A DNA stretch of 54,979 nucleotides from Thermaceae bacterium (GTDB lineage: Bacteria; Deinococcota; Deinococci; Deinococcales; Thermaceae). Below the pieces are notes generated by a model that searched no databases, had not been told where the DNA came from, and saw only the letters and a list, made by a program, of their open reading frames with translations. Below, piece after piece: positions 26,161-34,917 of the stretch (positions are counted from its first letter, which is position 1; each line of letters begins with the position of its first letter). The stretch lies in NCBI GenBank assembly GCA_015478585.1, contig JADMIM010000014.1, forward strand, positions 1 to 54,979, written 5' to 3'. The position numbers and the translations under genes were made by a program.

Positions 26161-27060
26161 TTAACCCAGCGCTCGCCGCACACTCCCACCCACCGAATCC
26201 AAAAGAGCCTGGGCCTCGAGAGCGCTCAGGCTTTTCTTCAGCATCACAATCGCGGTCTTGACCTTCCAGCCACAGGCTTCCAAGGCTGCTCTGGCTTCTT
26301 CCTGCGGTGCTTTGGTAGCGGCCTGCGTGAGCCGAACTGCCCGCCCCACCAGCTTGAGGTTGGTAGCCTGTACGTCCACCATCAGGTTGCCATAAACCTT
26401 GCCCAGCCGCACCATAACCGTGCTCGAGAGGGTGTTGAGGGCAATTTTCTGGGCGGTTCCGGCCTTGAGGCGGGTAGAGCCTGAAATCACTTCGGGGCCG
26501 GTCTCGAGCACGATGCTCACCTCGGCCAAGCGCACCAGCGGGGTGTCTGGGTTGTTGGCGATACCAATGCCAAGCGCACCCACCGCCCTTGCGGCTAAGA
26601 GCGCCCCCTGTGGATAGGGCGTAGTTCCCGAGGCCGCCAGAGCAATCACTACGTCATTGGCGGTGGGGCTATGGCTCAGCAAGTCTCGCTGGCCCGCCTC
26701 GAGGTCGTCCTCGGCTCCTTCTACCGCTCGCCAAATTGCCCTATCTCCACCGGCAATACACACCAAAGCCCGCTCGAAAGGCCAGGAAAAGGTGGGGGGC
26801 AGCTCCGCCGAATCCAGAAAACCCAGCCGCCCGCTGGTTCCAGCTCCGGCATAGATTAAGCGGCCTCCCCGCTGTAAGCGCTCCACCGCCAGTTCGGCGG
26901 CTCGAGCAATTTGATGGGTAGCCCTGCGAACGGCTTCGACTGCTTGTACCTGGTCTTCCGCCAGGGCTTGGACTATCCTTGAGGTCTCCCAGGTGTCTAA
27001 GTCGCGGTAGAGCAGGTTGATAGCTTCAGTTTCCAGGGAGGGGGTTTCAGCCACGCACAC
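26161..27060 (-). CDS. murQ: N-acetylmuramic acid 6-phosphate etherase
   Basis: A 299-residue SIS-domain etherase that removes the lactyl ether from MurNAc 6-phosphate to give GlcNAc 6-phosphate and D-lactate in peptidoglycan recycling. The signature GRLIYAGAGTSGRLGFLDSAELPPTF contains the catalytic Glu; the second SIS part has SGTTPYPQGALLAAR and ISGSTRLKAGTAQKIALN. The reading starts at GTG 27060 and overlaps the kinase gene by 14 bases. It is the last gene of a transporter-led amino-sugar operon. Confidence 0.96.
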   Translation of the reverse strand: MCVAETPSLETEAINLLYRDLDTWETSRIVQALAEDQVQAVEAVRRATHQIARAAELAVERLQRGGRLIYAGAGTSGRLGFLDSAELPPTFSWPFERALVCIAGGDRAIWRAVEGAEDDLEAGQRDLLSHSPTANDVVIALAASGTTPYPQGALLAARAVGALGIGIANNPDTPLVRLAEVSIVLETGPEVISGSTRLKAGTAQKIALNTLSSTVMVRLGKVYGNLMVDVQATNLKLVGRAVRLTQAATKAPQEEARAALEACGWKVKTAIVMLKKSLSALEAQALLDSVGGSVRRALG

Positions 27061-27934
27061 CCTCCAGGGCCATGCGGGCGGCGGTTTCGGCGCTCGAAGC
27101 CGAGCTCAACGTCATCTCCACCTGACTCTGGGCGCTTTGCTGGATTAGAGGGCTGATGCGCAAGGCCCCCCCACACAACACCACCGGCAGTTGCCCCAGA
27201 CGGCGCAACAGGGTCTGAGCTAGGCTCGCCAGTTCCAGGCCCGCCTCCAACAAAATAGTTTTGGCGGCCTCGTCGCCTGCTAGCGCGGCCTGACCCACAC
27301 TGGGAGCCAGGGCTGCAACGGCCTGCCTGCCCCCACCGTAGACATAGGCCCGTACTCCAGACCAGTCGCTACCCCCAATTTGCTCATATAGCAAACGTGC
27401 GAGGGGCCGTTGCAGGTCATCTGAACCCTCATCTCGCCAACGAACTACTTGCCGCAAAGCAGTTTTCCCAATCCAGAAGCCCCCACCCTCGTCCCCAATC
27501 AGGTAGCCATGCCCGCCAGCCCGAACCACCGAACCATTTTGGGCGATATGATAGGCCACCGAACCCGTTCCGGCATAAACCACGATGCCCGCTCCCGGAG
27601 CGAAGTTGGCCCGGTAGTTCAAGTCCATGTCGTTATACACCTCAACTTGGGTATAGGCCATCCTTAGCGTCCCTTGAAGATAGACATGGACTTGTTCGGC
27701 TTCGACACTTCCCGCGTCCAGTCCAGATACCCCCGCCACCACCGCAGCCGGGTCATAGTGCGTGGCCTGGCGCACGATTTTTTCCAGGGCATCAAAAGCC
27801 TGTGACCTCGTTTTCATCTCGAGCAGATGCCCAGTCAAGGGGTCGGACTGCCCCTCAGCGACGCAGATGCCCTTATCGTTCATCACTACCCATTTGGTGC
27901 TGCTAGCTCCGCCGTCAATACCCAGAACATTCAT
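27047..27934 (-). CDS. BadF/BadG-type N-acetylhexosamine kinase
   Basis: A 295-residue ASKHA-fold kinase. Phosphate-1 loop LGIDGGASSTKWVVM is at the N-terminus; VYAGTGSVAYHI and GDEGGGFWIGKTALR follow, and CGGALRISPLIQQS is near the end. These match the GlcNAc/MurNAc kinase (NagK/MurK) group rather than the true BadF dehydratase activators. With MurQ immediately downstream, the best substrate is MurNAc, possibly also GlcNAc. The ATG overlaps the end of the restored nanE frame (ATGA). Confidence 0.88.
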   Translation of the reverse strand: MNVLGIDGGASSTKWVVMNDKGICVAEGQSDPLTGHLLEMKTRSQAFDALEKIVRQATHYDPAAVVAGVSGLDAGSVEAEQVHVYLQGTLRMAYTQVEVYNDMDLNYRANFAPGAGIVVYAGTGSVAYHIAQNGSVVRAGGHGYLIGDEGGGFWIGKTALRQVVRWRDEGSDDLQRPLARLLYEQIGGSDWSGVRAYVYGGGRQAVAALAPSVGQAALAGDEAAKTILLEAGLELASLAQTLLRRLGQLPVVLCGGALRISPLIQQSAQSQVEMTLSSASSAETAARMALEGVRG

Positions 27935-28611
27935 CTCAGCACCCCATGAGCCAAACGGCGGGTGATCTCCTGGGGGTTAGTGATAGCTGTGCCAACACCA
28001 CCGCCGAAGCCCCCAGGCCAAAAGCCTTCGCTACTTGCTCCTGAGTCCAGAAGCACCCCTCAGCGATGACCGGAACCTTTACCGACTTCACTAAATTCTC
28101 CAGCAGGGCAAAATCTGGCTCATCCATCCACAAAGTATAGGGTGTGTATCCTGCCAAGGTAGTAGCAATATACTCCACCCCCAGTTCGGCAACCTGCAAG
28201 CCCTCTTCAAGGGTCGAAATGTTGGCAAACACAGGCTTTTTCAGCTTGGTATGAATCAGTCCGATCAACTCCTCGAGGGACTCCTTAGGCCGAGACCGTG
28301 AGGTTGCATCCAGGGCAATAATGTCAGCTCCAGCTTCGACCACCGCTCTGGCGGAGGCAAAATCCGGCGTAATATAAACCTCGTAGGACTCGAGCCACTG
28401 TTTATTTATCCCAAGTAATGGGCAAGTCGGTAACAGCCCGTATTGCTGCAATATCCTGTGGCCCGTTGGCAGGAATTCCTCTGGCTCTGCCCGCCTCTGC
28501 CGCCCTTGCCATCGCCGCCATGAACTGTGGCCCGTGTAGCGGGTTGTCGGCTTTGGCCTGACAGGAGACAATCAGCGAAGGAATGGTCAGGGCTTGTGAC
28601 TTGCGACCCAC
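27931..28611 (-). pseudogene. nanE: N-acetylmannosamine-6-phosphate 2-epimerase with two compensating frameshifts
   Basis: The gene encodes NanE, which converts ManNAc-6-P to GlcNAc-6-P. It starts at GTG 28611 (IPSLIVSCQAKADNPLHGPQFM, then RGIPANGPQDIAAIRAV). Near 28413 one extra base shifts the frame, and the middle (YEVYITPDFASARAVVEAGADIIALDAT, VPVIAEG) is read in another frame. Near 28007 one base is missing, restoring the first frame for GTAITNPQEITRRLAHGVLR, which stops at 27931 overlapping the kinase ATG. All family parts are therefore present but no single frame spans them. Sequencing error, recent mutation or recoding are each possible. Confidence 0.88.
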
Positions 28612-28618
28612 GATATCT

Positions 28619-29449
28619 TTACCCCTTGGTGGCTCCCGCAGTTAGTCCCTTGATAAACTCCTCTGAAAGCAGCAGGTAAAGCAGTGCCAAGGGCAGCGAG
28701 GCCAGTGTGAGCCCGGCAAAGAGGGCTCCCCAGTCAGTCTGGTATTGTCCAAAGAAAACGGTGAGCCCCTGCATCAAGGTTTTGAGTTCGGGCTTTTGGA
28801 TGAAGACCAGGGGCAGAAGGAAGTCGTTCCAGATAGGAATTGCACTATAAATACCCACGATAGCTAAGGCGGGCCGCACCAAGGGCAGCATCACCCTCCA
28901 GAACACTTGCCACTCTCCAGCGCCATCCATACGGGCGGCATTATCCAAGTCAGAGGGCAGGGTGCGGAAAAAGCCAGCCATGATAAACACTGCGGCCGGT
29001 ATACCCCCGGCCGCATACACTAAGATGAGTCCCCAAAGGGAGTTCAGCAGACCCAGGGCCTTGAGCTGCACGAACAGGGGAATCAGGGCCAGCTTGGCCG
29101 GTATCATCAACCCTGCCAGGAAGAAGAGGTATATGACATCGTTGAGCCGGAAGCGGAAACGCCCCAGAGCATAGCCAGCCATCGCACCAAAAAGCAGAAT
29201 GAGAGCCAAGGCTCCCAGAGTCACGATGAGCGAGTTGCGCAAGTAGAGGTCGAACTGCCCGACCTGCCAGACCTTGATGAAGTTCTGGAAGCTGAGCATC
29301 GAGGGTGGAGCAAAGGGCGAGGCGAAGATCTCTCGAGTGCTTTTAAAGGCCGAGACCAACATGACTAGCAGAGGGCTTAGCACCCCTATGGCATTAAGAA
29401 TCAATGCCCCCCGCAGCAACCAATCTAAGCCACTGAGCCGCCGTCTCAT
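28619..29449 (-). CDS. Carbohydrate ABC transporter permease, MalG-like (amino-sugar operon)
   Basis: A 276-residue six-span permease with SAFKSTREIFASPFAPP at the start of the external loop and the EAA loop DNAARMDGAGEWQVFWRVMLPLVRPA. It ends seven bases before the nanE start, so the transporter and amino-sugar enzymes form one transcript. It overlaps the MalF-like gene by four bases. No ATPase gene accompanies it; a shared ATPase elsewhere is expected. Confidence 0.92.
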   Translation of the reverse strand: MRRRLSGLDWLLRGALILNAIGVLSPLLVMLVSAFKSTREIFASPFAPPSMLSFQNFIKVWQVGQFDLYLRNSLIVTLGALALILLFGAMAGYALGRFRFRLNDVIYLFFLAGLMIPAKLALIPLFVQLKALGLLNSLWGLILVYAAGGIPAAVFIMAGFFRTLPSDLDNAARMDGAGEWQVFWRVMLPLVRPALAIVGIYSAIPIWNDFLLPLVFIQKPELKTLMQGLTVFFGQYQTDWGALFAGLTLASLPLALLYLLLSEEFIKGLTAGATKG

Positions 29450-30393
29450 CCCTCCACCTCCCTGCGGCGCAAATAGAGCGCCCCCAAAACAGCGCCCAAA
29501 AGTACCAGAAAGAAGAGCACTGTGTTCACTGCCGCCCCCAGACCCACGTCGGAGATTCCGGCATCTACCGTACCAAAGGCCAAGCGATAAAACATCAGGG
29601 CTAGGGTATCCGTAGCCCCTGCGGGAGTTCCGTTGACACCCTCCATCACGTAGGGTAGATCAAACCATTCAAAAGAACCTATGAAAGTCAGCAGAACAAT
29701 GATGGTGAAAGAGGGCGCTAACAGGGGCAGTATGACGTGGCGGAAGACCTGGCCCTCGCTAGCTCCATCCAGCTTAGCGGCCTCGAGGTACTCCTCAGAA
29801 ATGGCATTTATCCCGGCCAGGAAGACCAGAGCCGGAAAGCCTACCCACCGCCAGACATTGACCAATAAAAGCGCCGGGAGCGCGGTGGCAGGATCTCCTA
29901 GCCAGGGCAGGGCCAGGGCGTGTAGACCTACTCCGTGCAGCAGTTTGTTCAGCGGGCCGAAAAGCGGGTTGAGGAAGAGTTGCCACAAAAAACCCACAAT
30001 AACCAGGGAAAGGATGACCGGTAGAAAGACTGTTACACGAAAGAAGCGCAGTCCCGGTGGATGCTTCCACAAGGCGTAGGCCAACAAAAGACCCAGCCCA
30101 GTCTGAACCACCAGCAAAACCACAAAGGCTAAAGTGTTGTGGGAGAGCGCGCGCAGAAACTGTTGATCAAACGGATAGGCGAATAGCCGCTGGAAGTTCT
30201 CGAGCCCTGCAAAAGCCCCTCGCTTGAAAGCCTGCCACTTGAATAGGCTGTAGACGAGGGCATTGATAGCTGGCAGGGTGGTAAATACCAGCATCAACAC
30301 AAGGGCCGGGGCCAAAAACAAGGTCAGCCACAGCCCGCGCTCGAGACGCAGGCCAAGGAACCTTCTGGGATGGCTAGACCTGCTCAATACCAA
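29446..30393 (-). CDS. Carbohydrate ABC transporter permease, MalF-like (amino-sugar operon)
   Basis: A 315-residue permease. A basic N-terminus leads into LWLTLFLAPALVLMLVFTTLPAINAL; six spans follow, with the EAA loop LEAAKLDGASEGQVFRHVILPLLAPS and the usual GTPAGATDTLALMFYRLAF near the end. It lies four bases after the binding-protein gene stop. It pairs with the MalG-like subunit. Confidence 0.92.
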   Translation of the reverse strand: MVLSRSSHPRRFLGLRLERGLWLTLFLAPALVLMLVFTTLPAINALVYSLFKWQAFKRGAFAGLENFQRLFAYPFDQQFLRALSHNTLAFVVLLVVQTGLGLLLAYALWKHPPGLRFFRVTVFLPVILSLVIVGFLWQLFLNPLFGPLNKLLHGVGLHALALPWLGDPATALPALLLVNVWRWVGFPALVFLAGINAISEEYLEAAKLDGASEGQVFRHVILPLLAPSFTIIVLLTFIGSFEWFDLPYVMEGVNGTPAGATDTLALMFYRLAFGTVDAGISDVGLGAAVNTVLFFLVLLGAVLGALYLRRREVEG

Positions 30394-30396
30394 CGC

Positions 30397-31644
30397 CTAT
30401 TTGCCCTGGAAGGGCGCATACCAAGTTGCCACACCCTTGGTTATGTCGGCAGCCACTTGCTCGGCAGTAGCTTTTCCATCCAAAAGGCTTTGCAGACCAT
30501 TTTGCAGCAAAAACGAGCCCGTGGGGTTCTGGTAGCGGAAGCCCACCAACATCAAGTAGGGGGTTTGATACTTGGCGGTAAGCTCGATGACCTGGGAGAG
30601 CACTGGATCTTTGCTGGTTAAGCCGGGCACTGCTGAGATCTGGGCCAGCTTGTCCGTAAACTGCTGACCGAACTCCTTGGAGGCCAGGAAGGAGAGAAAC
30701 TCCAGTGCCTCCTTCTTATGGGTAGTCTTAGCATTGATGGAGTAGTTGCCGTCAGCAAAGCTGCTGACCCATGGCCGCCCCCCCTGCACCAAGGGCGGAG
30801 CAGCCATGAAGCCAAAGTCTAGCTTAGGGTTCTGGGCCCGGAAATAGCCAATCTCAAAGGAACCCCCGATAAAGAACGCGGCTTGCTCATTGATGAAGAG
30901 TGTCCGCATATCATCGTAACCGACCCCCATAAAGCCCTGCGGCATATAAGGAGTTAGCTGAGCCTCTTCCTTGAGAGCCCGCACAAAGACCGGGTCATTG
31001 AAGGTACGCTTGCCCCCTACCACTTCGTTATAAAAGCCGGTGCTCCCGTAGAAGTTGGGGCCCACCACGCCAAACATGATCTCCAAGGTCCAGCCATCCT
31101 TAGCTCCATTGGCAAGAGGGGTGATTCCAGCCTTCTTGAGCTTCTCAAGAGTGCCTAGAAAAGCTCCCCAGGTCTGGGGTAGCTCCATCCCGGCCTTCTT
31201 TAAGAGGGCCTTGTTATAAAAAATTCCTAGGGTTTGGGTGGCAAAAGGCACCCCGAAGAGGCGCTTGTCTTTGTAGCCTCGAGCGGCATTCAAAAGGGTA
31301 CGGGGGAATTTGTCTAGCCCCTTCACCTCTTGCGAAACAATGGGCAGCAAGTAGCCCGCATCAGCCAGTTGAGCCAGGCCGCCATAGGCTCGAGTTTGAA
31401 TGATATCCGGCCCACTGCCCGCAGCCAAGGCCGAGGAGAGAGCGGTGTTATAATCAGTGTTCTTATAGGCGGTAAAGACCACTTTTATACCGGTCTGGGC
31501 CTCGAACTGCCGGGCAATATCGTCGTAAAACTCCTTGTCTTCGGGTCGCCAACTCCAAAAGGTGAGACTCTGAGCCAGAGCCGTACCCAGTATTGCCAAG
31601 GCCAGGATTCCCACTCGCAGAAAACTGAGCATTAACCGCGACAT
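30397..31644 (-). CDS. Family-1 sugar-binding protein of the amino-sugar operon
   Basis: A 415-residue SBP_bac_1 protein with signal peptide MSRLMLSFLRVGILALAILGTALA followed by QSLTFWSW; no lipobox Cys. FEAQTGIKVVFTAYKNTDYNTALSSALAAGSGPDIIQTRAYGGLAQLADAGYL is the classic N-lobe. It feeds the two permeases; with MurQ, NanE and the kinase downstream the ligand is probably an amino sugar from cell-wall or glycoprotein turnover. It is the first gene of the operon; GGAGG lies upstream of the ATG. Confidence 0.92.
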   Translation of the reverse strand: MSRLMLSFLRVGILALAILGTALAQSLTFWSWRPEDKEFYDDIARQFEAQTGIKVVFTAYKNTDYNTALSSALAAGSGPDIIQTRAYGGLAQLADAGYLLPIVSQEVKGLDKFPRTLLNAARGYKDKRLFGVPFATQTLGIFYNKALLKKAGMELPQTWGAFLGTLEKLKKAGITPLANGAKDGWTLEIMFGVVGPNFYGSTGFYNEVVGGKRTFNDPVFVRALKEEAQLTPYMPQGFMGVGYDDMRTLFINEQAAFFIGGSFEIGYFRAQNPKLDFGFMAAPPLVQGGRPWVSSFADGNYSINAKTTHKKEALEFLSFLASKEFGQQFTDKLAQISAVPGLTSKDPVLSQVIELTAKYQTPYLMLVGFRYQNPTGSFLLQNGLQSLLDGKATAEQVAADITKGVATWYAPFQGK

Positions 31645-31832
31645 ACAACCTCCTTAGGAGATCAGGTTTACAGAGGAGTATAAGGGGTTTATGATTGGTA
31701 TTCAAGTGGTCTGCATGGCATATTTACATTCGTAATCCAGACAACTCAAATCTGGATAGCCCCCGGCAGTCTTCATCACAACTGTCTCGGATTCACCAAT
31801 TCTGCACATCTTTGTAGCTATGCTCAGCAAAC

Positions 31833-32501
31833 ATGAGACGGGGTGCTTATGTTGGCGCAGCAGCACTGATGGGGCTCTTGGACAGGCCATTGCGCCTATA
31901 CGAGGACGGTCTGATGCACACGGTGGCAGCGCGGTTTTACGCCTGGGGTTTCGCCCCACTGCTGGGCTTCACGGCGGGGGAGCTGCCCCAGGCCATACGG
32001 TCGCTTGGCCTAACCCTGGACGAACTCGCGCTCCGTCTCGAGCCCCACCTAAAGCGCGCCCACGCGGACACCGCTTTCGAGGCCCTGCACGCCTTTTTAC
32101 TCGAGCGGGCCCTGAGCCTGAGTCTCGAGCCGGGGCAGATTCTGGCCGCTTCGCGTCTGCTTCAAGCGCGGGGCGGTTCGGTCAAGGTTGAAGAACTGGT
32201 GCAGGCTTGCGGGCTCTCGCGGCGGCAGCTCGAGCGCAGGTTCGGGCAGACCGTCGGGGTTTCACCCAAAGCTCTGGCCCGAAAGATGCGCTTCCAGGCG
32301 GTCAGGGATCGGCTCTGGCAAGCTCCCGACGCGGATTTGTCCGGACTAGCTTACGAGCTGGGCTACACCGACCAGGCCCACCTGAACCGCGAGTTCAAAG
32401 CGTTCAGCCATAAGACACCGGGTCAGTTTGCTGCTGAGATGGCGAGCTTGCGGGGTTTGGGTGTCGCATTTATCCAAGACCAGCCTTCGTTTCGGCCTTA
32501 G
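31833..32501 (+). CDS. AraC-family regulator lacking its N-terminal part
   Basis: A 222-residue reading with a complete C-terminal AraC DNA-binding domain: VKVEELVQACGLSRRQLERRFGQTVGVSPKALARKMRFQ and ADLSGLAYELGYTDQAHLNREFKAFSHKTPGQF. The middle (HTVAARFYAWGFAPLLGFTAGEL) matches the DUF6597-type sensor half, but about 70-80 residues expected before it are absent, and the upstream 190 bases show no matching frame. It may be a 5'-truncated relic or a short functional variant. It is followed 23 bases later by a VOC gene. Confidence 0.75.
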   Translation: MRRGAYVGAAALMGLLDRPLRLYEDGLMHTVAARFYAWGFAPLLGFTAGELPQAIRSLGLTLDELALRLEPHLKRAHADTAFEALHAFLLERALSLSLEPGQILAASRLLQARGGSVKVEELVQACGLSRRQLERRFGQTVGVSPKALARKMRFQAVRDRLWQAPDADLSGLAYELGYTDQAHLNREFKAFSHKTPGQFAAEMASLRGLGVAFIQDQPSFRP

Positions 32502-32523
32502 CCTGGACTCGAGGGGGAAAGGC

Positions 32524-32886
32524 ATGAAGGCCAAACTCAACAACATCAACCTGATCGTGCGGGACGTGGAACAGTCGAAGGGATTCTATACCGAGGTGCT
32601 GGGTTTGTCAGACACCCCGCGCTCGCACCCGCCGGATTTCGCGGTGCTGGAGGCGGGCGGCGTGACGCTCTCGCTGCAACAGGCGAGCCGGATGGGGGAA
32701 AACCCCGAGCCGGGAAACGTGGAGCTGAGCTTCGAGGTGGAGAACGTCGCGGCGACGCTACAGAAACTCCGCGAAGTCAAGGCTCAGGGCGTGAGCGAGC
32801 CGAAAACCGAACCGTTCGGGAGCATGTTCGATGCCAGGGATCCTGACGGCTACCGGCTCAATTTTTATGCGCTGGCCAACCGGTAA
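32524..32886 (+). CDS. VOC-superfamily (glyoxalase-like) protein
   Basis: A 120-residue single VOC protein: KLNNINLIVRDVEQSKGFYTEVLGL opens the first beta-alpha-beta-beta-beta unit and FGSMFDARDPDGYRLNFYAL closes the second. ATG at 32524 follows a purine-rich ribosome-binding stretch (GAGGGGGAAAGG). The usual metal ligands are only partly present, so it may be a binding protein rather than a lyase. It lies between the AraC remnant and a dehydrogenase on the same strand. Confidence 0.85.
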   Translation: MKAKLNNINLIVRDVEQSKGFYTEVLGLSDTPRSHPPDFAVLEAGGVTLSLQQASRMGENPEPGNVELSFEVENVAATLQKLREVKAQGVSEPKTEPFGSMFDARDPDGYRLNFYALANR

Positions 32887-32896
32887 GCTGTAGGAC

Positions 32897-33640
32897 GTGT
32901 CCAAAGTTCTCCTCATCACCGGCGGCGGGCGGGGCATCGGGGCCGCAACGGCGCGACTGGCGGCTGCCGAAGGCTACGGGCTCTGCCTCAACTACCAGCA
33001 CAACCGCGAGGCCGCCGAGGCTTTAGCCCAGGAACTCCGGGCACAGACCCGCGCGATTACCGTGCAAGCGGATGTGGCCCTCGAGCCCGATGTATCGCGC
33101 CTCTTCGAGACCGTAGACCGCGAGTTGGGCCAGCTCACCGCCCTCGTCAACAACGCGGGCATCGTGGAGATACAGTCGCGGCTCGAGGACATGAGCGCCG
33201 AGCGGCTCCAGCGCGTGTTCGACACCAACATTTTGGGCAGCTTTTTATGCGCCAGAGAAGCGGTACGGCGGATGTCTACGAAGAACGGCGGGAGCGGCGG
33301 GGCCATCGTGAACGTCTCTTCGGCGGCCAGCAGGATCGGCTCGCCGGGGGAATATATAGACTACGCCGCATCCAAAGGTGCGGTGGACTCGCTGACGCTG
33401 GGTCTATCGAAGGAAGTGGCCCTGGAGGGCATTCGCGTCAACGCGGTGCGGCCTGGGTTTATCTACACCGAGATTCACGCCCGTGGGGGCGAGCCGAACC
33501 GGGTCGAGCGGGTCAAGGAGTTGGTGCCGATGAAACGCGGCGGAACCGCCGAAGAGGTAGCCGAAGCCATTCTTTGGCTGCTGTCGGACAAAGCCTCATA
33601 CATTACTGGGGCACTGCTGGACGTGGCGGGAGGTCGCTAG
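32897..33640 (+). CDS. Short-chain dehydrogenase/reductase (FabG/glucose dehydrogenase-like)
   Basis: A 247-residue classical SDR. TGGGRGIG binds the cofactor near residue 8, NNAG is present, and the active site is Ser (VNVSSAAS) with Tyr-x3-Lys (YAASK). Cofactor-binding features after the second strand (YQHNREAA) suggest NADP. The start is GTG at 32897, 11 bases after the VOC stop. Substrate unknown; many such enzymes reduce sugar or keto-acid substrates. Confidence 0.92.
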   Translation: MSKVLLITGGGRGIGAATARLAAAEGYGLCLNYQHNREAAEALAQELRAQTRAITVQADVALEPDVSRLFETVDRELGQLTALVNNAGIVEIQSRLEDMSAERLQRVFDTNILGSFLCAREAVRRMSTKNGGSGGAIVNVSSAASRIGSPGEYIDYAASKGAVDSLTLGLSKEVALEGIRVNAVRPGFIYTEIHARGGEPNRVERVKELVPMKRGGTAEEVAEAILWLLSDKASYITGALLDVAGGR

Positions 33641-33725
33641 TGACGCGGCACTGTCTGTGAGTACATCTGCCTCTGGCGGGCAGGGGCCAGGGGACTCAAA
33701 CTAAAGCTACGGGTTGGAGGCTCCT

Positions 33726-34583
33726 ATGGCCCCTTCTAGCACGTTGCGGTATGGGAAGCAGGATTCCCACACTGTTACCGTCTTCAAGAAATGGCTGCTC
33801 AAGCTGCGCTGCCTGGTGCTTTTTATCGTGGGGATGGGGCTTTTCGCCCTCTCGCTGTGGCTCGCTCGGAACGCCACCCTCGAGGGTCTATGGTTCGGGC
33901 TGCTGGGCGGCTTGAGCATCGGTCCGGTGACGCACTACCTGCTGGCTAAAGCACTGATCCCGCTCGGCTTCGGGCGGGTCTGGTGCGGCTGGGCCTGCTG
34001 GACGGCGGCCCTGCTCGACCAACTCCCTTACCGCCAAAGTCCCTACCATCTGGGGGTGGGCTGGGCGCGGCTACGCTACGCGGTGTTCTTCTTGAGCCTG
34101 GGGCTCGTGCTGTTGCTGTGGTTCGGGCGCGGGTATCGGGCCGGAGCGGTGGGGCAGGGTGCAGCGTATTGGTTTGTGGCGGGGAATCTGCTGTATTGGT
34201 CGGTCGGGGTGGTGCTGGCAATCGTGCTCGAGGACAACCGGGCCTTTTGCAAATACGTCTGCCCCAACGCGGTGATTTTTAAGGAGACGGCGCGGTTCTC
34301 GCTGCTCAAGGTTTCTGGGGATGCGAGGGCCTGTCTGGAGTGCCCCTCGCAAGCCTGCCTGCCGGTCTGCCCTATGGATATTCGCATTCCCGACTACATC
34401 AAAGGGGGTAAGCGGGTGCTCTCGACGGAGTGTATCCAGTGTCAGGTTTGCATATGTACCTGCCCGCTCAATACCCTCGAGCTTTCGGCAGGTCTGGATC
34501 TGGGTGGGAAAGACCTCGTACAGACCCGTGAGTTCGTCACCGGATGGCGCAAATGGCTGCGTGAGCACAGAAAGAGCAGATAG
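33726..34583 (+). CDS. NapH/CcoG-like polyferredoxin membrane protein
   Basis: A 285-residue membrane iron-sulfur protein with about four to five spans and C-terminal cysteine clusters. VWCGWACWTAALLDQLPY and FCKYVCPNAV are motifs on the membrane part; CLECPSQACLPVCPMDI and CIQCQVCICTCPLNTLEL each could hold a [4Fe-4S] cluster. This family moves electrons from quinol towards periplasmic reductases. No partner reductase is nearby. ATG at 33726 has GGAGG five bases upstream; a TTG four codons before is possible. Confidence 0.88.
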   Translation: MAPSSTLRYGKQDSHTVTVFKKWLLKLRCLVLFIVGMGLFALSLWLARNATLEGLWFGLLGGLSIGPVTHYLLAKALIPLGFGRVWCGWACWTAALLDQLPYRQSPYHLGVGWARLRYAVFFLSLGLVLLLWFGRGYRAGAVGQGAAYWFVAGNLLYWSVGVVLAIVLEDNRAFCKYVCPNAVIFKETARFSLLKVSGDARACLECPSQACLPVCPMDIRIPDYIKGGKRVLSTECIQCQVCICTCPLNTLELSAGLDLGGKDLVQTREFVTGWRKWLREHRKSR

Positions 34584-34594
34584 CTCACCATCGC

Positions 34595-34658
34595 GTTTGC
34601 CACCCTTACGGCACGTGCGGAGTCAAGGGCCACAGGCCCCCGGCCAGGCCGGTACTGG
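34595..34658. repeat. GC-rich mosaic repeat, second copy
   Basis: Reverse complement of the outer parts and one central unit of 6368-6469. It starts directly after the polyferredoxin gene. Further modules continue to about 34810 (GGGCCACAGGCCCCCGG again, then TGGCCGTAGGCCATAGCC and CTGGGCTTTGCCGG), which reappear at 54545-54745 in reverse. The 334-base gap up to the C39 gene contains only these repeats and the hairpin below. Confidence 0.75.
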
Positions 34659-34828
34659 TCAAGGGCCACAGGCCCCCGGCTCGCACGGGCAAAGCCCGGC
34701 CCGTTGGGCCTAGTACTCTGCCCGTAACCTGGAGGGGGTGGCCGTAGGCCATAGCCGCTCTGCGGCTAACCTGGGCTTTGCCGGAACGGTTGGGCCTTGT
34801 GCGCTGCGGGTACTGGTGGGCGGTAAGG

Positions 34829-34861
34829 TATCCCGAACAACCAAAACCGTGGTTCGGGGTA
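34829..34861. repeat. Second copy of the 13-bp hairpin element
   Basis: Arms TATCCCGAACAAC and GTGGTTCGGGGTA form 11 Watson-Crick pairs, one wobble and one mismatch around a CAAAACC loop. In reverse it matches the perfect hairpin at 6323-6355, including surrounding TTCCCA and CTTAC. It lies 57 bases downstream of the C39 peptidase stop. Confidence 0.65.
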
Positions 34862-34917
34862 TTCCTGGGAACCGCTCCAGAGAGAATCTGGCTCGAGCTC
34901 GACCTGGATTTTTCGGG

